From Bacillota bacterium (GTDB lineage: Bacteria; Bacillota; Clostridia; Acetivibrionales; JAEZXR01), in the NCBI GenBank assembly GCA_023419605.1, contig JAEZXR010000050.1, positions 1 through 64,000 on the forward strand: a DNA stretch of 64,000 bases. The letters run 5' to 3'. Below the pieces are notes generated by a model. It did not search any database and was not told the origin of the DNA. It saw only the letters and a list, made by a program, of their open reading frames with translations. Each line of letters starts with the position of its first letter. Within the stretch, counting starts at the first letter, position 1. Of the stretch, positions 37,270 to 45,959 are shown piece after piece. The position numbers were made by a program, and so were the translations under genes.

Positions 37270-37319
37270 CACACCTCTTATCCTCCCTGCATATTATGGA
37301 AATACAGGGAGGGATCTAT

Positions 37320-37646
37320 ATGTTAGCTATGCTGTTTGAGGCACTTGTATATGTTATGGCTTTATATGGTTTGATAACTGCTATCGGGAACCTGATTGAC
37401 TCTCTCGCCCTGCGAGTTAGACTGGGGAAAACCAGCTACAAGCTGGTCTTATCTGTAAAGAATCAGGAGGAGACCATTGAAGGGATCATACGCAGCATTT
37501 TTGAAGATGAACTCTTCAGAGATAAGGATACCCATACGAAAGTAGTCGTCATAGATAAAGGTTCCACGGATGAAACCTTAAAAATACTACATAAACTGCA
37601 AGAGGATTATGAGAACCTGGAAGTGATTGCAGATACGGAAAAGTAG
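37320..37646 (+). CDS. Small membrane protein with truncated glycosyltransferase-like domain
   Basis: 108 residues. An N-terminal hydrophobic span (LFEALVYVMALYGLITAIG, about 4-24) is followed by KLVLSVKNQEETIEGIIRSI and VVVIDKGSTDETLKIL, which resemble the first strands of a family-2 glycosyltransferase fold. The DxD and catalytic half are missing, so it is unlikely to be an active transferase. GGGAGGG lies before ATG 37320; a non-ATG extension to 37251 runs through the metK terminator. Flanked by its own terminator. Role unknown. Confidence 0.6.
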   Translation: MLAMLFEALVYVMALYGLITAIGNLIDSLALRVRLGKTSYKLVLSVKNQEETIEGIIRSIFEDELFRDKDTHTKVVVIDKGSTDETLKILHKLQEDYENLEVIADTEK

Positions 37647-37658
37647 AAACAAGGACAT

Positions 37659-37722
37659 GTGGCAGGTAATGTTTTTATCACAGTAATTTATTGTGAAGAA
37701 CGGACTCCTGCCACTCTTTTGT
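37659..37722 (+). terminator. Two-tier terminator
   Basis: GTGGCAGG pairs with CCTGCCAC and encloses a smaller TCACA/TGTGA hairpin; TCTTTTGTT follows. Confidence 0.6.
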
Positions 37723-38116
37723 TATGCCCTCGAAGCTGAAACTTTATCCCTTTGACACGCCGGAGGATATACTCTATACTTAAAATATATACTCTGCCAA
37801 TTATGGATAACGAACTTTACACCTTACTAAATTGCAGCCGAAAAGCAGCCGGCAGTTATATACAATAGGATGGTTTTCGCCGGAATAAATTCAACTTTAA
37901 AGTTCGTTCTATAGCTATGGAAACTGCCCAATATCGTATATTGCAGAAATTTGCCAATCCTAAAAGCGTTGACTGCCAGATTTCTACAATGTAAGATATT
38001 CTATATATAAATAGAAAAGCAGAGTATGAACTGCACGATTGTAGGCGGGAAAAACCGGGAAAAAGTGATTGCGGTGCCTGCGTGCAGTATAACAATAGAA
38101 ACTGGGTGAAAGAAGA
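37723..38116. other. Intergenic region before recD2
   Basis: It contains copy 2 of the dispersed element (37809-37908) and AT-rich DNA. No gene; the recD2 promoter was not recognised. Confidence 0.45.
37809..37908. repeat. Dispersed hairpin element, copy 2
   Basis: About 100 bp with ends AACGAACTTTA and TAAAGTTCGTT, an exact 11-bp inverted pair. The interior AGCAGCCGGCAGTT and AATAAATTCAA match copy 1 at 329-419. It lies in the recD2 upstream region. Confidence 0.65.
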
Positions 38117-40348
38117 TTGATTACAATTGAAGGAACTGTGGAGGAAATCATATTTGCCAATGAAATCAACGGGTATTTGATTTGTGACCTTCGAAGCGAA
38201 AAGGAAACCACAACCATCGTAGGGTATATGCCGTTCATCAGTGTAGGAGAGACCTTGAAGGTGACAGGAAAATGGGTTACCCACCCGGATTACGGTAAGC
38301 AGCTGAAGGTAGATCTGTACGAAAAGGTGCTCCCTCATACACCGGACGCCCTGGAAAAATACCTGGCATCCGGTGTTATCAAGGGGATTGGCCCTGCTAC
38401 CGCTGCGAAGATTATAGAGCGTTTTGAAAATGAAACGCTGGACATCATACAATTTCGCCCTGAAAGGCTATCGGAAATCAAGGGAATCAGCCTGGAAAAG
38501 GCGCTGCGCATCGGACAAGCCTTTGAGGAACAAAGAGAACTTCGGAAGGTGGTTATGTTCTTTCAGGAATATGGCATCAGTCCGACTTATGCGGCTAAGA
38601 TATACAAGGTTTTTGGTGCAACTACCATTGAGGAAATCCGGCAAAATCCCTATAAGCTTGCGGATGAAATCTTTGGGATCAGCTTTAAAACCGCTGACAG
38701 TATTGCCATGAAGATGGGAATTGACGCCCACTCCAAGTACAGACTGTGCAGTGGAATAAAGTATGTATTATCTCAGGCTGCATCCAATGGGCATACCTAT
38801 GTCCCGGACAGCAACTTGAAGGTGTATGCGTCCCAGCTTCTAAACATAAATGTTGAGGATATCAATGATGCGCTGGTATTTCTTTTACTGGAAAAGTCCA
38901 TTTACATGGAAAAGCAGGAGAATGAAACGAGGATTTACCTCAGCGCCTTTTATAATGCTGAACTGGGAGTCTGCAGAAAGCTGTCGGAATTGGCAACAGT
39001 CCACTTCAAAGGCGACCCCCGGGAACTGGAAGAGTACATGGAGCGGCTCCAACGGGAAGAGGGGCTCCTATTGGCGGATATGCAAAAAACAGCCATTATG
39101 GAGGCCGTCTTTAATGGAGTGCTGGTTATTACCGGCGGGCCTGGTACAGGAAAAACGACAATCATTAAAAGTATTATAAAAATACTCACAGCGGAAGGCT
39201 ACGAAGTATCTCTTGCTGCGCCGACGGGAAGAGCGGCTAAAAGAATGACGGAAGCCACCGGCTTCGAGGCAAAAACCATCCACCGGCTCCTAGAGATTGG
39301 GTATATGGGCACTGAAAACGACCTTACCTTCGCCAGGAATGAAGAAAATCCCATTGAAGCGGATGTGGTCATTATCGATGAAATGTCCATGGTGGACGTG
39401 CTGGTAATGAATCACCTGTTAAAGGCCATTGAAACCGGAACCCGCCTTATCATGGTAGGTGATGTAGACCAGCTTCCGTCGGTAGGAGCGGGCAACGTTT
39501 TGAAAGATATCATTGCCAGTGGAGTTATTAAAACGGTCAAATTAACGGAGATTTTCCGTCAGGCCCAGGAGAGCATGATTACTGTGAATGCCCATCGGAT
39601 TAACAAGGGGGAATACCCTCACTTGAACGCAAAGGACAAGGATTTCTATTTTATGCCGCGTAAAAATGCCGAAGATATCGTTCAGACGATGATCGGCCTT
39701 TGCAGTAAACGGCTTCCCACCACCTATAACCTGGATCCCATGCGGCATATACAGGTCTTGACGCCAACCCGGAAAGGCACTGTAGGAGTGACAAATTTGA
39801 ATGTTGAACTTCAAAAGGTCTTGAATCCGGAGGGAAGGTCTAAAAGAGAGAAGGCGTTTCGTGGCTTTATTTACCGTGAGGGCGACAGAGTCATGCAGAT
39901 TAAGAACAACTACAATCTTCGGTGGTATAAGCTGGACCAGGAGGACATAGAGGGAACCGGTGTATTTAACGGCGATATGGGCGTGATTACCCAGATTGAT
40001 GATGAGGATCAGAAAATGGTTGTTCTTTTTGATGATGATAAGGTAGCGGAATACGATTATACCATTATTGATGAATTGGACCCGGCTTTTGCCATTACCA
40101 TTCACAAAAGCCAGGGGAGCGAATTCCCTGTAGTAGTGATGCCTCTGTTTTCAGGACCTCCGGTACTAATGACTCGAAATCTGCTTTATACGGCTATTAC
40201 AAGAGCCAGAAATCTGGTGGTGCTGGTAGGGACGGAGGAAACTCTTCGAGAGATGGTCGGCAATCAGCGGGAAACCCTCCGGCATTCCGGTTTGGGCGAA
40301 AAACTTGCACGTATATTGGAGATGAGTGAAAGTACGTATGCTAAATAG
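38117..40348 (+). CDS. recD2: RecD-like DNA helicase (RecD2/YrrC)
   Basis: 743 residues, SF1B 5'-3' helicase. The N-terminal OB-like region MITIEGTVEEIIFANEINGY and helix-hairpin-helix motifs (GVIKGIGPATAAKI, LSEIKGISLEKAL) precede the helicase core: Walker A ITGGPGTGKTTII, Walker B VVIIDEMSMVD, and motif VI region LLYTAITRARNLVVLVG. This N-terminal extension and the absence of RecB/RecC mark RecD2. It starts at TTG with a poor GAAAGAAGA ribosome site. Its 3' end overlaps comF by 23 bases. Confidence 0.92.
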   Translation: MITIEGTVEEIIFANEINGYLICDLRSEKETTTIVGYMPFISVGETLKVTGKWVTHPDYGKQLKVDLYEKVLPHTPDALEKYLASGVIKGIGPATAAKIIERFENETLDIIQFRPERLSEIKGISLEKALRIGQAFEEQRELRKVVMFFQEYGISPTYAAKIYKVFGATTIEEIRQNPYKLADEIFGISFKTADSIAMKMGIDAHSKYRLCSGIKYVLSQAASNGHTYVPDSNLKVYASQLLNINVEDINDALVFLLLEKSIYMEKQENETRIYLSAFYNAELGVCRKLSELATVHFKGDPRELEEYMERLQREEGLLLADMQKTAIMEAVFNGVLVITGGPGTGKTTIIKSIIKILTAEGYEVSLAAPTGRAAKRMTEATGFEAKTIHRLLEIGYMGTENDLTFARNEENPIEADVVIIDEMSMVDVLVMNHLLKAIETGTRLIMVGDVDQLPSVGAGNVLKDIIASGVIKTVKLTEIFRQAQESMITVNAHRINKGEYPHLNAKDKDFYFMPRKNAEDIVQTMIGLCSKRLPTTYNLDPMRHIQVLTPTRKGTVGVTNLNVELQKVLNPEGRSKREKAFRGFIYREGDRVMQIKNNYNLRWYKLDQEDIEGTGVFNGDMGVITQIDDEDQKMVVLFDDDKVAEYDYTIIDELDPAFAITIHKSQGSEFPVVVMPLFSGPPVLMTRNLLYTAITRARNLVVLVGTEETLREMVGNQRETLRHSGLGEKLARILEMSESTYAK

Positions 40349-41012
40349 TGTTATCCGGTTGATTTTTCCATCAAAGTGTATTTTTTGCAGTAAAATTATT
40401 CGCCCGGAGGCCGATATAGATATATGCAGGGAGTGTTTTGCGGAAATACCGTTTTTACCTCCTCAGCCCGCCGAAGGGCAGTACAATATATTTTTGAACA
40501 GGTACTGCGATAAAGTGGTTTGTGCTTGTGAATATACGGGTATTATAAAAAAAGCCTTGATTCAATTCAAGTTTTACAATAAACCTTCCTTTTACAGGAC
40601 GCTGGGTAGGCTTTTAGCCCATAAAGTAGCAGAGACCATCGATTGTGAGGACATCGACATGGTGGTAAGCATCCCTCTCTACAGAAAAAAGCAGATGAAA
40701 AGAGGCTATAACCAAGCCGCCCTCATCGGCAGGGTTCTTAGCAGAGAATGGCAGGTGCCCGACTGCTCGGCAATCCTTAAAAAAGTAAAGGATACTCGCA
40801 GTCAGCGGTTATTGGACCGGAAAGACCGGTACCGGAATCTGCAGGATGCTTTTACGCTAATCGACCCGGACATTGTGGTGGGTATGAACATCGTGCTGGT
40901 AGATGACATATTTACAACAGGCAGCACAGTGGGGGAATGCGCCAGAATATTAAAGGAAGCAGGTGCGGATAAAGTGATCGCGGCTGTTATTGCTTCAGGT
41001 AGGAAATATTAA
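40326..41012 (+). CDS. comF: ComF family phosphoribosyltransferase-like protein
   Basis: 228 residues. An N-terminal zinc ribbon (CIFCSK and CREC) is followed by a PRTase domain with the PRPP loop IVLVDDIFTTGSTVGEC. ComF homologues act in DNA uptake for transformation. It starts at GTG within the recD2 end (GGAG four bases upstream), with an ATG four codons later as an alternative; the overlap implies translational coupling. It is followed by yvyF as in Bacillus. Confidence 0.9.
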   Translation: MKVRMLNSVIRLIFPSKCIFCSKIIRPEADIDICRECFAEIPFLPPQPAEGQYNIFLNRYCDKVVCACEYTGIIKKALIQFKFYNKPSFYRTLGRLLAHKVAETIDCEDIDMVVSIPLYRKKQMKRGYNQAALIGRVLSREWQVPDCSAILKKVKDTRSQRLLDRKDRYRNLQDAFTLIDPDIVVGMNIVLVDDIFTTGSTVGECARILKEAGADKVIAAVIASGRKY

Positions 41013-41038
41013 TTTATAGAAGATTTGGAGGTATACGT

Positions 41039-41467
41039 ATGCCGGATGTAAGAAACTGTAAAAGATGTGGGAAGATTTTTAACTATATTGGGGGAGCTCC
41101 TCTGTGTCAAGCCTGCAAGGATATGGATGAAGAGGACTTCAAAAGGATAAAAGACTATCTTTACAAAAACCCAGGGGCAGCAATGTCCATGGTTGCATCC
41201 GAGTTGGAAATCAGTGTGGAAAAGATAAAGCGATTCCTAAAGGATGGCAGGTTGGAGATTATAGGTGATGAACCCAACTTTGTGCTGGAATGCGAGTCCT
41301 GCGGCAAGTCCATTAAAACCGGCAGATTCTGTGATGTATGTGAAAAGGAGCTGGCCCATGGATTTAAAAGTATGGCCCGTTCCATGGATACAGCAGCCGG
41401 TGGAAAGCAAGGGACTCCTAAAGGAATCGGCATGCGGTACCTTAATAAGGACGAGGGAAATAAATGA
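41039..41467 (+). CDS. yvyF: Flagellar-region zinc-ribbon protein (TIGR03826/YvyF family)
   Basis: 142 residues. Two Cys pairs at the N-terminus (CKRCGK, CQACKD) and two later (CESCGK, CDVCEK) suggest zinc ribbons; the middle (MSMVASELEISVEKIKRFLK) is a helix-turn-helix-like segment. It is consistently located just before flgM in Firmicutes. GGAGG precedes ATG. It is followed by a terminator, after which the flgM operon has its own promoter. Molecular role not established. Confidence 0.85.
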   Translation: MPDVRNCKRCGKIFNYIGGAPLCQACKDMDEEDFKRIKDYLYKNPGAAMSMVASELEISVEKIKRFLKDGRLEIIGDEPNFVLECESCGKSIKTGRFCDVCEKELAHGFKSMARSMDTAAGGKQGTPKGIGMRYLNKDEGNK

Positions 41468-41484
41468 GTTGCATAAAGCAGGAT

Positions 41485-41535
41485 GGCTCCTGAGGATACA
41501 GTATTCTGTGCCGTCAGGAGCTATTTTCGCTTTTA
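41485..41535 (+). terminator. Terminator after yvyF
   Basis: GGCTCCTGA pairs with TCAGGAGCT, with inner pairing of ATACAG/CTGTG type, followed by a T-rich tail. Confidence 0.65.
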
Positions 41536-41573
41536 TATAAAATTAGTTGAAACAAAAAAATAGGGAAATAATA

Positions 41574-41600
41574 TTAATAATATTCGGTAGTTGCCGATAT
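41574..41600 (+). promoter_or_regulatory. Sigma-D-like (SigD/FliA) promoter of the flgM operon
   Basis: TTAA (41574-41577), 15-base spacer, then GCCGATAT (41593-41600), an exact match to the sigma-D -10 box and near match to the TAAA -35. It lies 199 bases before flgM, after the yvyF terminator. Confidence 0.75.
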
Positions 41601-41798
41601 AAATTATGACTGAATAAATCGCAGAAATGATTTTATAATGTTCTACTTTTAATCTCTGCGATGGAATCACAAGGAAATACAGAACACTACAAAGGATGAC
41701 AAGTGCTTTTAAAGCTTTTGCTATGAAGTATTCAGGCACAAGAGATAGACATAGGTGAAGTAATTTTGAGGGAATTTTAGTGAAAGCGAGTGGTATAA

Positions 41799-42086
41799 AT
41801 GAAAATCTGGGGCGACGTCCCAAAGGTTTCAGGTGTTTATGGTAAGCAGAAAAGCGTGGGTATGATCGAACAGGCTTCCGCGGTAAAAAGAAAAAAGGAT
41901 GTACTGTCGATTTCTACACAGGCAAAGGATTACCAGGCTGCAATAAAAGCAGTTAAGGAAACACCGGATGTTCGGCAGGATAAGGTGAATGAAATCCAAA
42001 AGAAATATGAATCAGGCACATATGATGTCAAGGGACGCGAAATTCTAGAAAAGGTCGCCAGGTCCATTGTGGACAAAAAAGTGTAG
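41799..42086 (+). CDS. flgM: Anti-sigma factor FlgM
   Basis: 95 residues, the usual FlgM length. The C-terminal half (DVRQDKVNEIQKKYESGTYDV, then GREILEKVARSIVD) is the conserved sigma-28-binding part. It holds the flagellar sigma factor inactive until the hook is complete. The ribosome site is weak. It leads the flgM-flgN-flgK-flgK-flgL-DUF6470 cluster behind a sigma-D-like promoter, so it would be under its own target. Confidence 0.9.
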   Translation: MKIWGDVPKVSGVYGKQKSVGMIEQASAVKRKKDVLSISTQAKDYQAAIKAVKETPDVRQDKVNEIQKKYESGTYDVKGREILEKVARSIVDKKV

Positions 42087-42131
42087 TAAGGTGCTGTGAA
42101 GGAATTACCTATACTTTTACAAATCCTAAAG

Positions 42132-42304
42132 TTTGCGGGATACGTGGTTATCCCGCAAATCTGCTTATTAGGCGGTTCGTGATACTCCGTTTTTGGATCA
42201 ATAGAGTGCAGAGGGTCGATAGCCCGTCTGCTTGCGGCTCCAATTGCGAAATTAAGCCACCCATTCACAGGAAACAAGGGGTGGAGTAGTCAAGTCTTGA
42301 GAGG
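42132..42304 (+). other. Structured flgM-flgN spacer
   Basis: A perfect 11-bp hairpin TTTGCGGGATA/TATCCCGCAAA (42132-42158) is followed by GC-rich segments and CCACCC/GGGTGG pairing near 42260-42285. At about 230 bp this gap is long for an otherwise tight operon, and no frame of size is present. It may be a processed or regulatory leader of flgN; no known RNA family is recognised. Confidence 0.4.
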
Positions 42305-42316
42305 GTGGTGCTCTTA

Positions 42317-42814
42317 GTGGATAATAATATACATGCATTGCTGCAGATTTTAAATGAAGAATTGAAAATCTACAATGAGCTATTAAGTTTATCAAAGAAT
42401 AAAACCGATATTATAATCAAAGGGAAAGTAACCGAGTTGGACACCATGGTGAAAAGGGAGCAGGAGCTTATTGTGGAATTGGGCGATCTGGAAAGCCAAA
42501 GGGAAGCTGCTGTTGATAAGTTATCCCAGCAGTTGGATATAAACCCTTCGGAAATAACCATGTCGGAGCTGGTGAACCGACTGGGGCCGGTACAGGCACA
42601 GGAACTCCGAAAGTATCAGCTGAATCTGACCGGCATTTTAGGAGAACTTAAAGAACTCAATGATACCAACTCGAAGCTTATAAAAAATTCTCTGGAGTTT
42701 ATCAACTTTTCCGTTAATATTATGGCAGGAACTACGAATACCGGAAACAATTATGGAGGCAACGGGCAGGTAAATGATCCGGGGAAAAGAAACCTTTTTG
42801 ACATGAAATTGTAG
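42317..42814 (+). CDS. flgN: Flagellar chaperone FlgN
   Basis: 165 residues, mostly helical and coiled-coil, as expected for the FlgN family. The N-terminal helix begins NNIHALLQILNEELKIYNEL, with further helices ITMSELVNRLGPVQAQELRK and the C-terminal Asn/Gly-rich tail. It keeps FlgK and FlgL soluble before export. GTG start at 42317 (GGTGG eight bases upstream); GTG codons at 42305 and 42308 are alternatives. Followed by its two FlgK clients. Confidence 0.85.
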   Translation: MDNNIHALLQILNEELKIYNELLSLSKNKTDIIIKGKVTELDTMVKREQELIVELGDLESQREAAVDKLSQQLDINPSEITMSELVNRLGPVQAQELRKYQLNLTGILGELKELNDTNSKLIKNSLEFINFSVNIMAGTTNTGNNYGGNGQVNDPGKRNLFDMKL

Positions 42815-42857
42815 TGAATTAAAAAATAGAGTAAAGTAAGTGTTTTGGAGGTAGGAA

Positions 42858-44363
42858 ATGGGGTCAACGTTAGGGAGCTATGAGATAGCCAGGTCGGGGA
42901 TGTACGTAAGTGAACGCAGCTTGATAGTAACCGGTCAGAATTTGGCAAATGCAACTACTCCAGGCTATGTGAGGCAGCAAGCTATTATTGCCACATCCCG
43001 CTATACAACTGAAGGTGGCAAATTTCAGGTAGGACTGGGAGCGCAGATCGAACAAACCCGGCAGATTCGCCATACGTTTCTGGATGCTATCTATCGCAGG
43101 GAGAATACGGCACTGGGCTATTGGGAAACACGGGATAAATCCTTTCAGGACATGCAGACCATACTGGGTGATCCTCCTATGACCGGAGTAGATGGAGATT
43201 TAAACATTGGAGGTCTCCAAAATGTTATGAATCAATTCTGGGATTCCTGGCAGGAGCTTTCGAAGGATCCCTCCAGTCTGACCATTCGTGCGCTTGTTCG
43301 TCAGAGAAGTTCTACCCTGGTTGAGCAGTTCAATCATGTAGGGAAACAATTGGACGACATGCAGATGAATTTGAATGAGGAAATAAAGGTCCGGGTAAAT
43401 GAGCTAAATGACATTACGTCGCAAATTGCGAAGCTCAATGTGACCATCATGCAAAATGAGGTTAATGGTGATCATGCCAATGATTTCAGAGATCAGCGGA
43501 ATCTTCTCATCGATAAATTATCAAAGCTGGCCAATGTTGAAGTGCAGGAGATGCAAGGCGGCTGGACCTACATAACACTGGGTGGAAACATTCTGGTAAA
43601 CAGAGGAGTCAGTACGGATATCTATCTGGACAAAAGTACGACCTATGCTCCTTTTTACGTTCCGAAGCTGGAAGGTACTAATACTGCGATAAACTTTAAG
43701 AGTGGTATAATAAAGGGACTTCTGGATTCCCGGGGGGATGAATTTAATTGTACGGGGGGTTCAGGGTCTAACGCTGGACTTCCTTCGGATGTTAATAAAA
43801 TGAGTGTTTCCGAGATGAAGAAACTGCTGAATAATCTGGTTCTGAACCTAGCTACAGAAGTGAATAACCTGCATAAGACGGGACAAACTCTGGGAACACC
43901 GTCTCATACTGGTCAGGAGTTTTTCTCTACTATTAAAGGTGGAGACCTGGGGCTGAGCAATATAAAGCTGGATGATAATATTATGAAAGATTTAAATTAT
44001 ATTGTTGCTTCCAAAACAACTGATGTAGGTGATAATGTAATCGCCAGGGAAATGGCCAACCTTAAGCATAAAGCAATGCTGGGCTCGACGACACAAAACT
44101 TGAGTCCCGATGAGTACTATAATTCCATTATCATGCAGATGGGAACCAGAGGCCAGGAGGCTGCCACCAATACAAACAGTCAAAACATACTGGTACAGTC
44201 TTCCGATAACAGCAGAAAGAGAATTAGCGATGTATCCATGGATGAAGAAATGGCGAATATGATGAAGTTTCAATTTGCCTACGGTGCTTCATCCAGAACG
44301 ATCAATGTCATCGACGAGATGGTTGAAACAGTAATATCCCGTATGGGCTTGGTGGGTAGGTGA
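42858..44363 (+). CDS. flgK: Flagellar hook-associated protein FlgK (first copy)
   Basis: 501 residues. The N-terminal D0 rod motif is GSTLGSYEIARSGMYVSERS and NLANATTPGYVRQ; the C-terminal half ends with MANMMKFQFAYGASSRTINV, the partner D0 helix. It forms the hook-filament junction with FlgL. GGAGGT precedes ATG. A second, longer FlgK follows after six bases; having two is unusual outside some Clostridia. Confidence 0.92.
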   Translation: MGSTLGSYEIARSGMYVSERSLIVTGQNLANATTPGYVRQQAIIATSRYTTEGGKFQVGLGAQIEQTRQIRHTFLDAIYRRENTALGYWETRDKSFQDMQTILGDPPMTGVDGDLNIGGLQNVMNQFWDSWQELSKDPSSLTIRALVRQRSSTLVEQFNHVGKQLDDMQMNLNEEIKVRVNELNDITSQIAKLNVTIMQNEVNGDHANDFRDQRNLLIDKLSKLANVEVQEMQGGWTYITLGGNILVNRGVSTDIYLDKSTTYAPFYVPKLEGTNTAINFKSGIIKGLLDSRGDEFNCTGGSGSNAGLPSDVNKMSVSEMKKLLNNLVLNLATEVNNLHKTGQTLGTPSHTGQEFFSTIKGGDLGLSNIKLDDNIMKDLNYIVASKTTDVGDNVIAREMANLKHKAMLGSTTQNLSPDEYYNSIIMQMGTRGQEAATNTNSQNILVQSSDNSRKRISDVSMDEEMANMMKFQFAYGASSRTINVIDEMVETVISRMGLVGR

Positions 44364-44369
44364 TAGTAT

Positions 44370-45950
44370 ATGAGAGGTTCTTTTTTCGGATTGAATGTGG
44401 CGGTCAGAGGTCTTTTTGCGGCGCAGAACAATTTGGATATAATCAGCCACAACCTTAATAATATAAGTACCCCTGGGTATTCCAGGCAATATGGAGTGCA
44501 GCAGGCTTCAAGGCCGCTGTCTCTGTTTGATGGTACCGGGATGGTAGGTACCGGAGCGGAAGTGACGGCTATAAAAAGATTCAGGGATGAGTTTCTGGAT
44601 CAAAAATATTGGAGGGAAACCACTTCCAATGGAGAATGGTTTGCCAAGCAGGAGTTGTTGGCAGACTTGGAAGTAACTTTTAACGAACCCTCTCCCGATG
44701 AACTGACAGGGAGCGGTTTTACGAAAATTACGAATGAGTTTTATGACTTGATGCAGGAGCTTTCCAAAAACCCAGGCGATCTGTCGGTCAGGGCAGCGCT
44801 CCGGCAGAAAGCTGTAACGTATGCGAAGTATTTCAATAGTATGGCAGCAAGGTTTGAAAAGCTACAGCAAGATATCAACCATAGAATCGGTACTAAGGTG
44901 TCGGAAGTGAACACCTTGGCAGAGCAGATCGGACAGTTGAACAAACAGATCTATAACGCAGAACTGGATGGAAGTACGGCTAACGACTTGCGGGACCAGC
45001 GGACGGTATTGGTAGATAAACTTTCCAAACTGGTAGATATACAGGCCAGTGAGGTTGTTGTCGGAACATTGCCCAATGGGGCGGAAAACAGGCATTTTAC
45101 CATATCCATCGGCGGAAAGAATCTGGTGGATCATTACCAGGTTACGAAGTTGAAAACAGTACAAAGAGATGCTGCACACAAGGTCAATGATGAGGATGTT
45201 GAACAGCTTTACGACATACAGTGGGAAGACGGTAATTCCGTAACCATACGGGGTGGGGAGCTAAGAGGCTATCTGGATGCTCGGGATGGTAATGAGGGGA
45301 CCGCCGGGGCGAATCATATAGCCAGCCCGGTGTACAAGGGGATTCCATATTATATAAAAAAGCTGAATGAATTTGTGCGAACTTTTGCACGGGCCTTTGA
45401 TGAGGGCATGGGTACTCCACCCGATCATGTGGCCGGCCATTCGGAAGGGTATGGAATGGACGGCTCCACGGGCAAAAAGTTTTTTACCGTGCTGGATGCC
45501 AGTGGAAACCCTATCGCCAGTTCGGCTTTTACAGATTATGATAACATGACGGCAAAGAATTTTTGTGTCAGCAAGGATATAATGGATGATTTGAAAGCCA
45601 TTGCCACGTCCAAGACTGCCGGTGATATAGAAGATGCGAGTATTTTGAAGAACCTCATCGGCTTCCGGCATGCAAGCAGCATGTTTAAAGAAGGCTCACC
45701 GGAGGATTTTATGAAGGCGCTGGTGGTAAATCTGGGGATTGATTCCCAGCAAGCGCAGCGGATTTTCAATAATCAGCAAACCATAGTGAAGCAGATTGAC
45801 AACCAAAGGATTTCCGTGTCCGGGGTATCCATTGATGAAGAATTCTCCAATATAGTGAAATATCAGCACTCCTATAATGCCTGTGCAAAAATGATTACTA
45901 CCATGGCAGAAATCTATGATACGTTAATTAACAGAACCGGAGTAAGGTAG
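44370..45950 (+). CDS. flgK: Flagellar hook-associated protein FlgK (second copy)
   Basis: 526 residues. The N-terminus FFGLNVAVRGLFAAQNNLDI with NNISTPGYSRQYG and the C-terminal EFSNIVKYQHSYNACAKMI are FlgK hallmarks. It differs clearly from the preceding copy and is about 25 residues longer, so it is an old duplication and not a recent repeat. It could form a second junction layer or an alternative junction. Ribosome site weak (GGTGATAGT). Confidence 0.9.
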   Translation: MRGSFFGLNVAVRGLFAAQNNLDIISHNLNNISTPGYSRQYGVQQASRPLSLFDGTGMVGTGAEVTAIKRFRDEFLDQKYWRETTSNGEWFAKQELLADLEVTFNEPSPDELTGSGFTKITNEFYDLMQELSKNPGDLSVRAALRQKAVTYAKYFNSMAARFEKLQQDINHRIGTKVSEVNTLAEQIGQLNKQIYNAELDGSTANDLRDQRTVLVDKLSKLVDIQASEVVVGTLPNGAENRHFTISIGGKNLVDHYQVTKLKTVQRDAAHKVNDEDVEQLYDIQWEDGNSVTIRGGELRGYLDARDGNEGTAGANHIASPVYKGIPYYIKKLNEFVRTFARAFDEGMGTPPDHVAGHSEGYGMDGSTGKKFFTVLDASGNPIASSAFTDYDNMTAKNFCVSKDIMDDLKAIATSKTAGDIEDASILKNLIGFRHASSMFKEGSPEDFMKALVVNLGIDSQQAQRIFNNQQTIVKQIDNQRISVSGVSIDEEFSNIVKYQHSYNACAKMITTMAEIYDTLINRTGVR

Positions 45951-45959
45951 GTGTAAAAA

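Noticed and set aside
37251..37319. Longer N-terminus for the small GT-like membrane protein
   Set aside because: It would begin inside the metK terminator hairpin; the GGGAGGG site supports ATG 37320.
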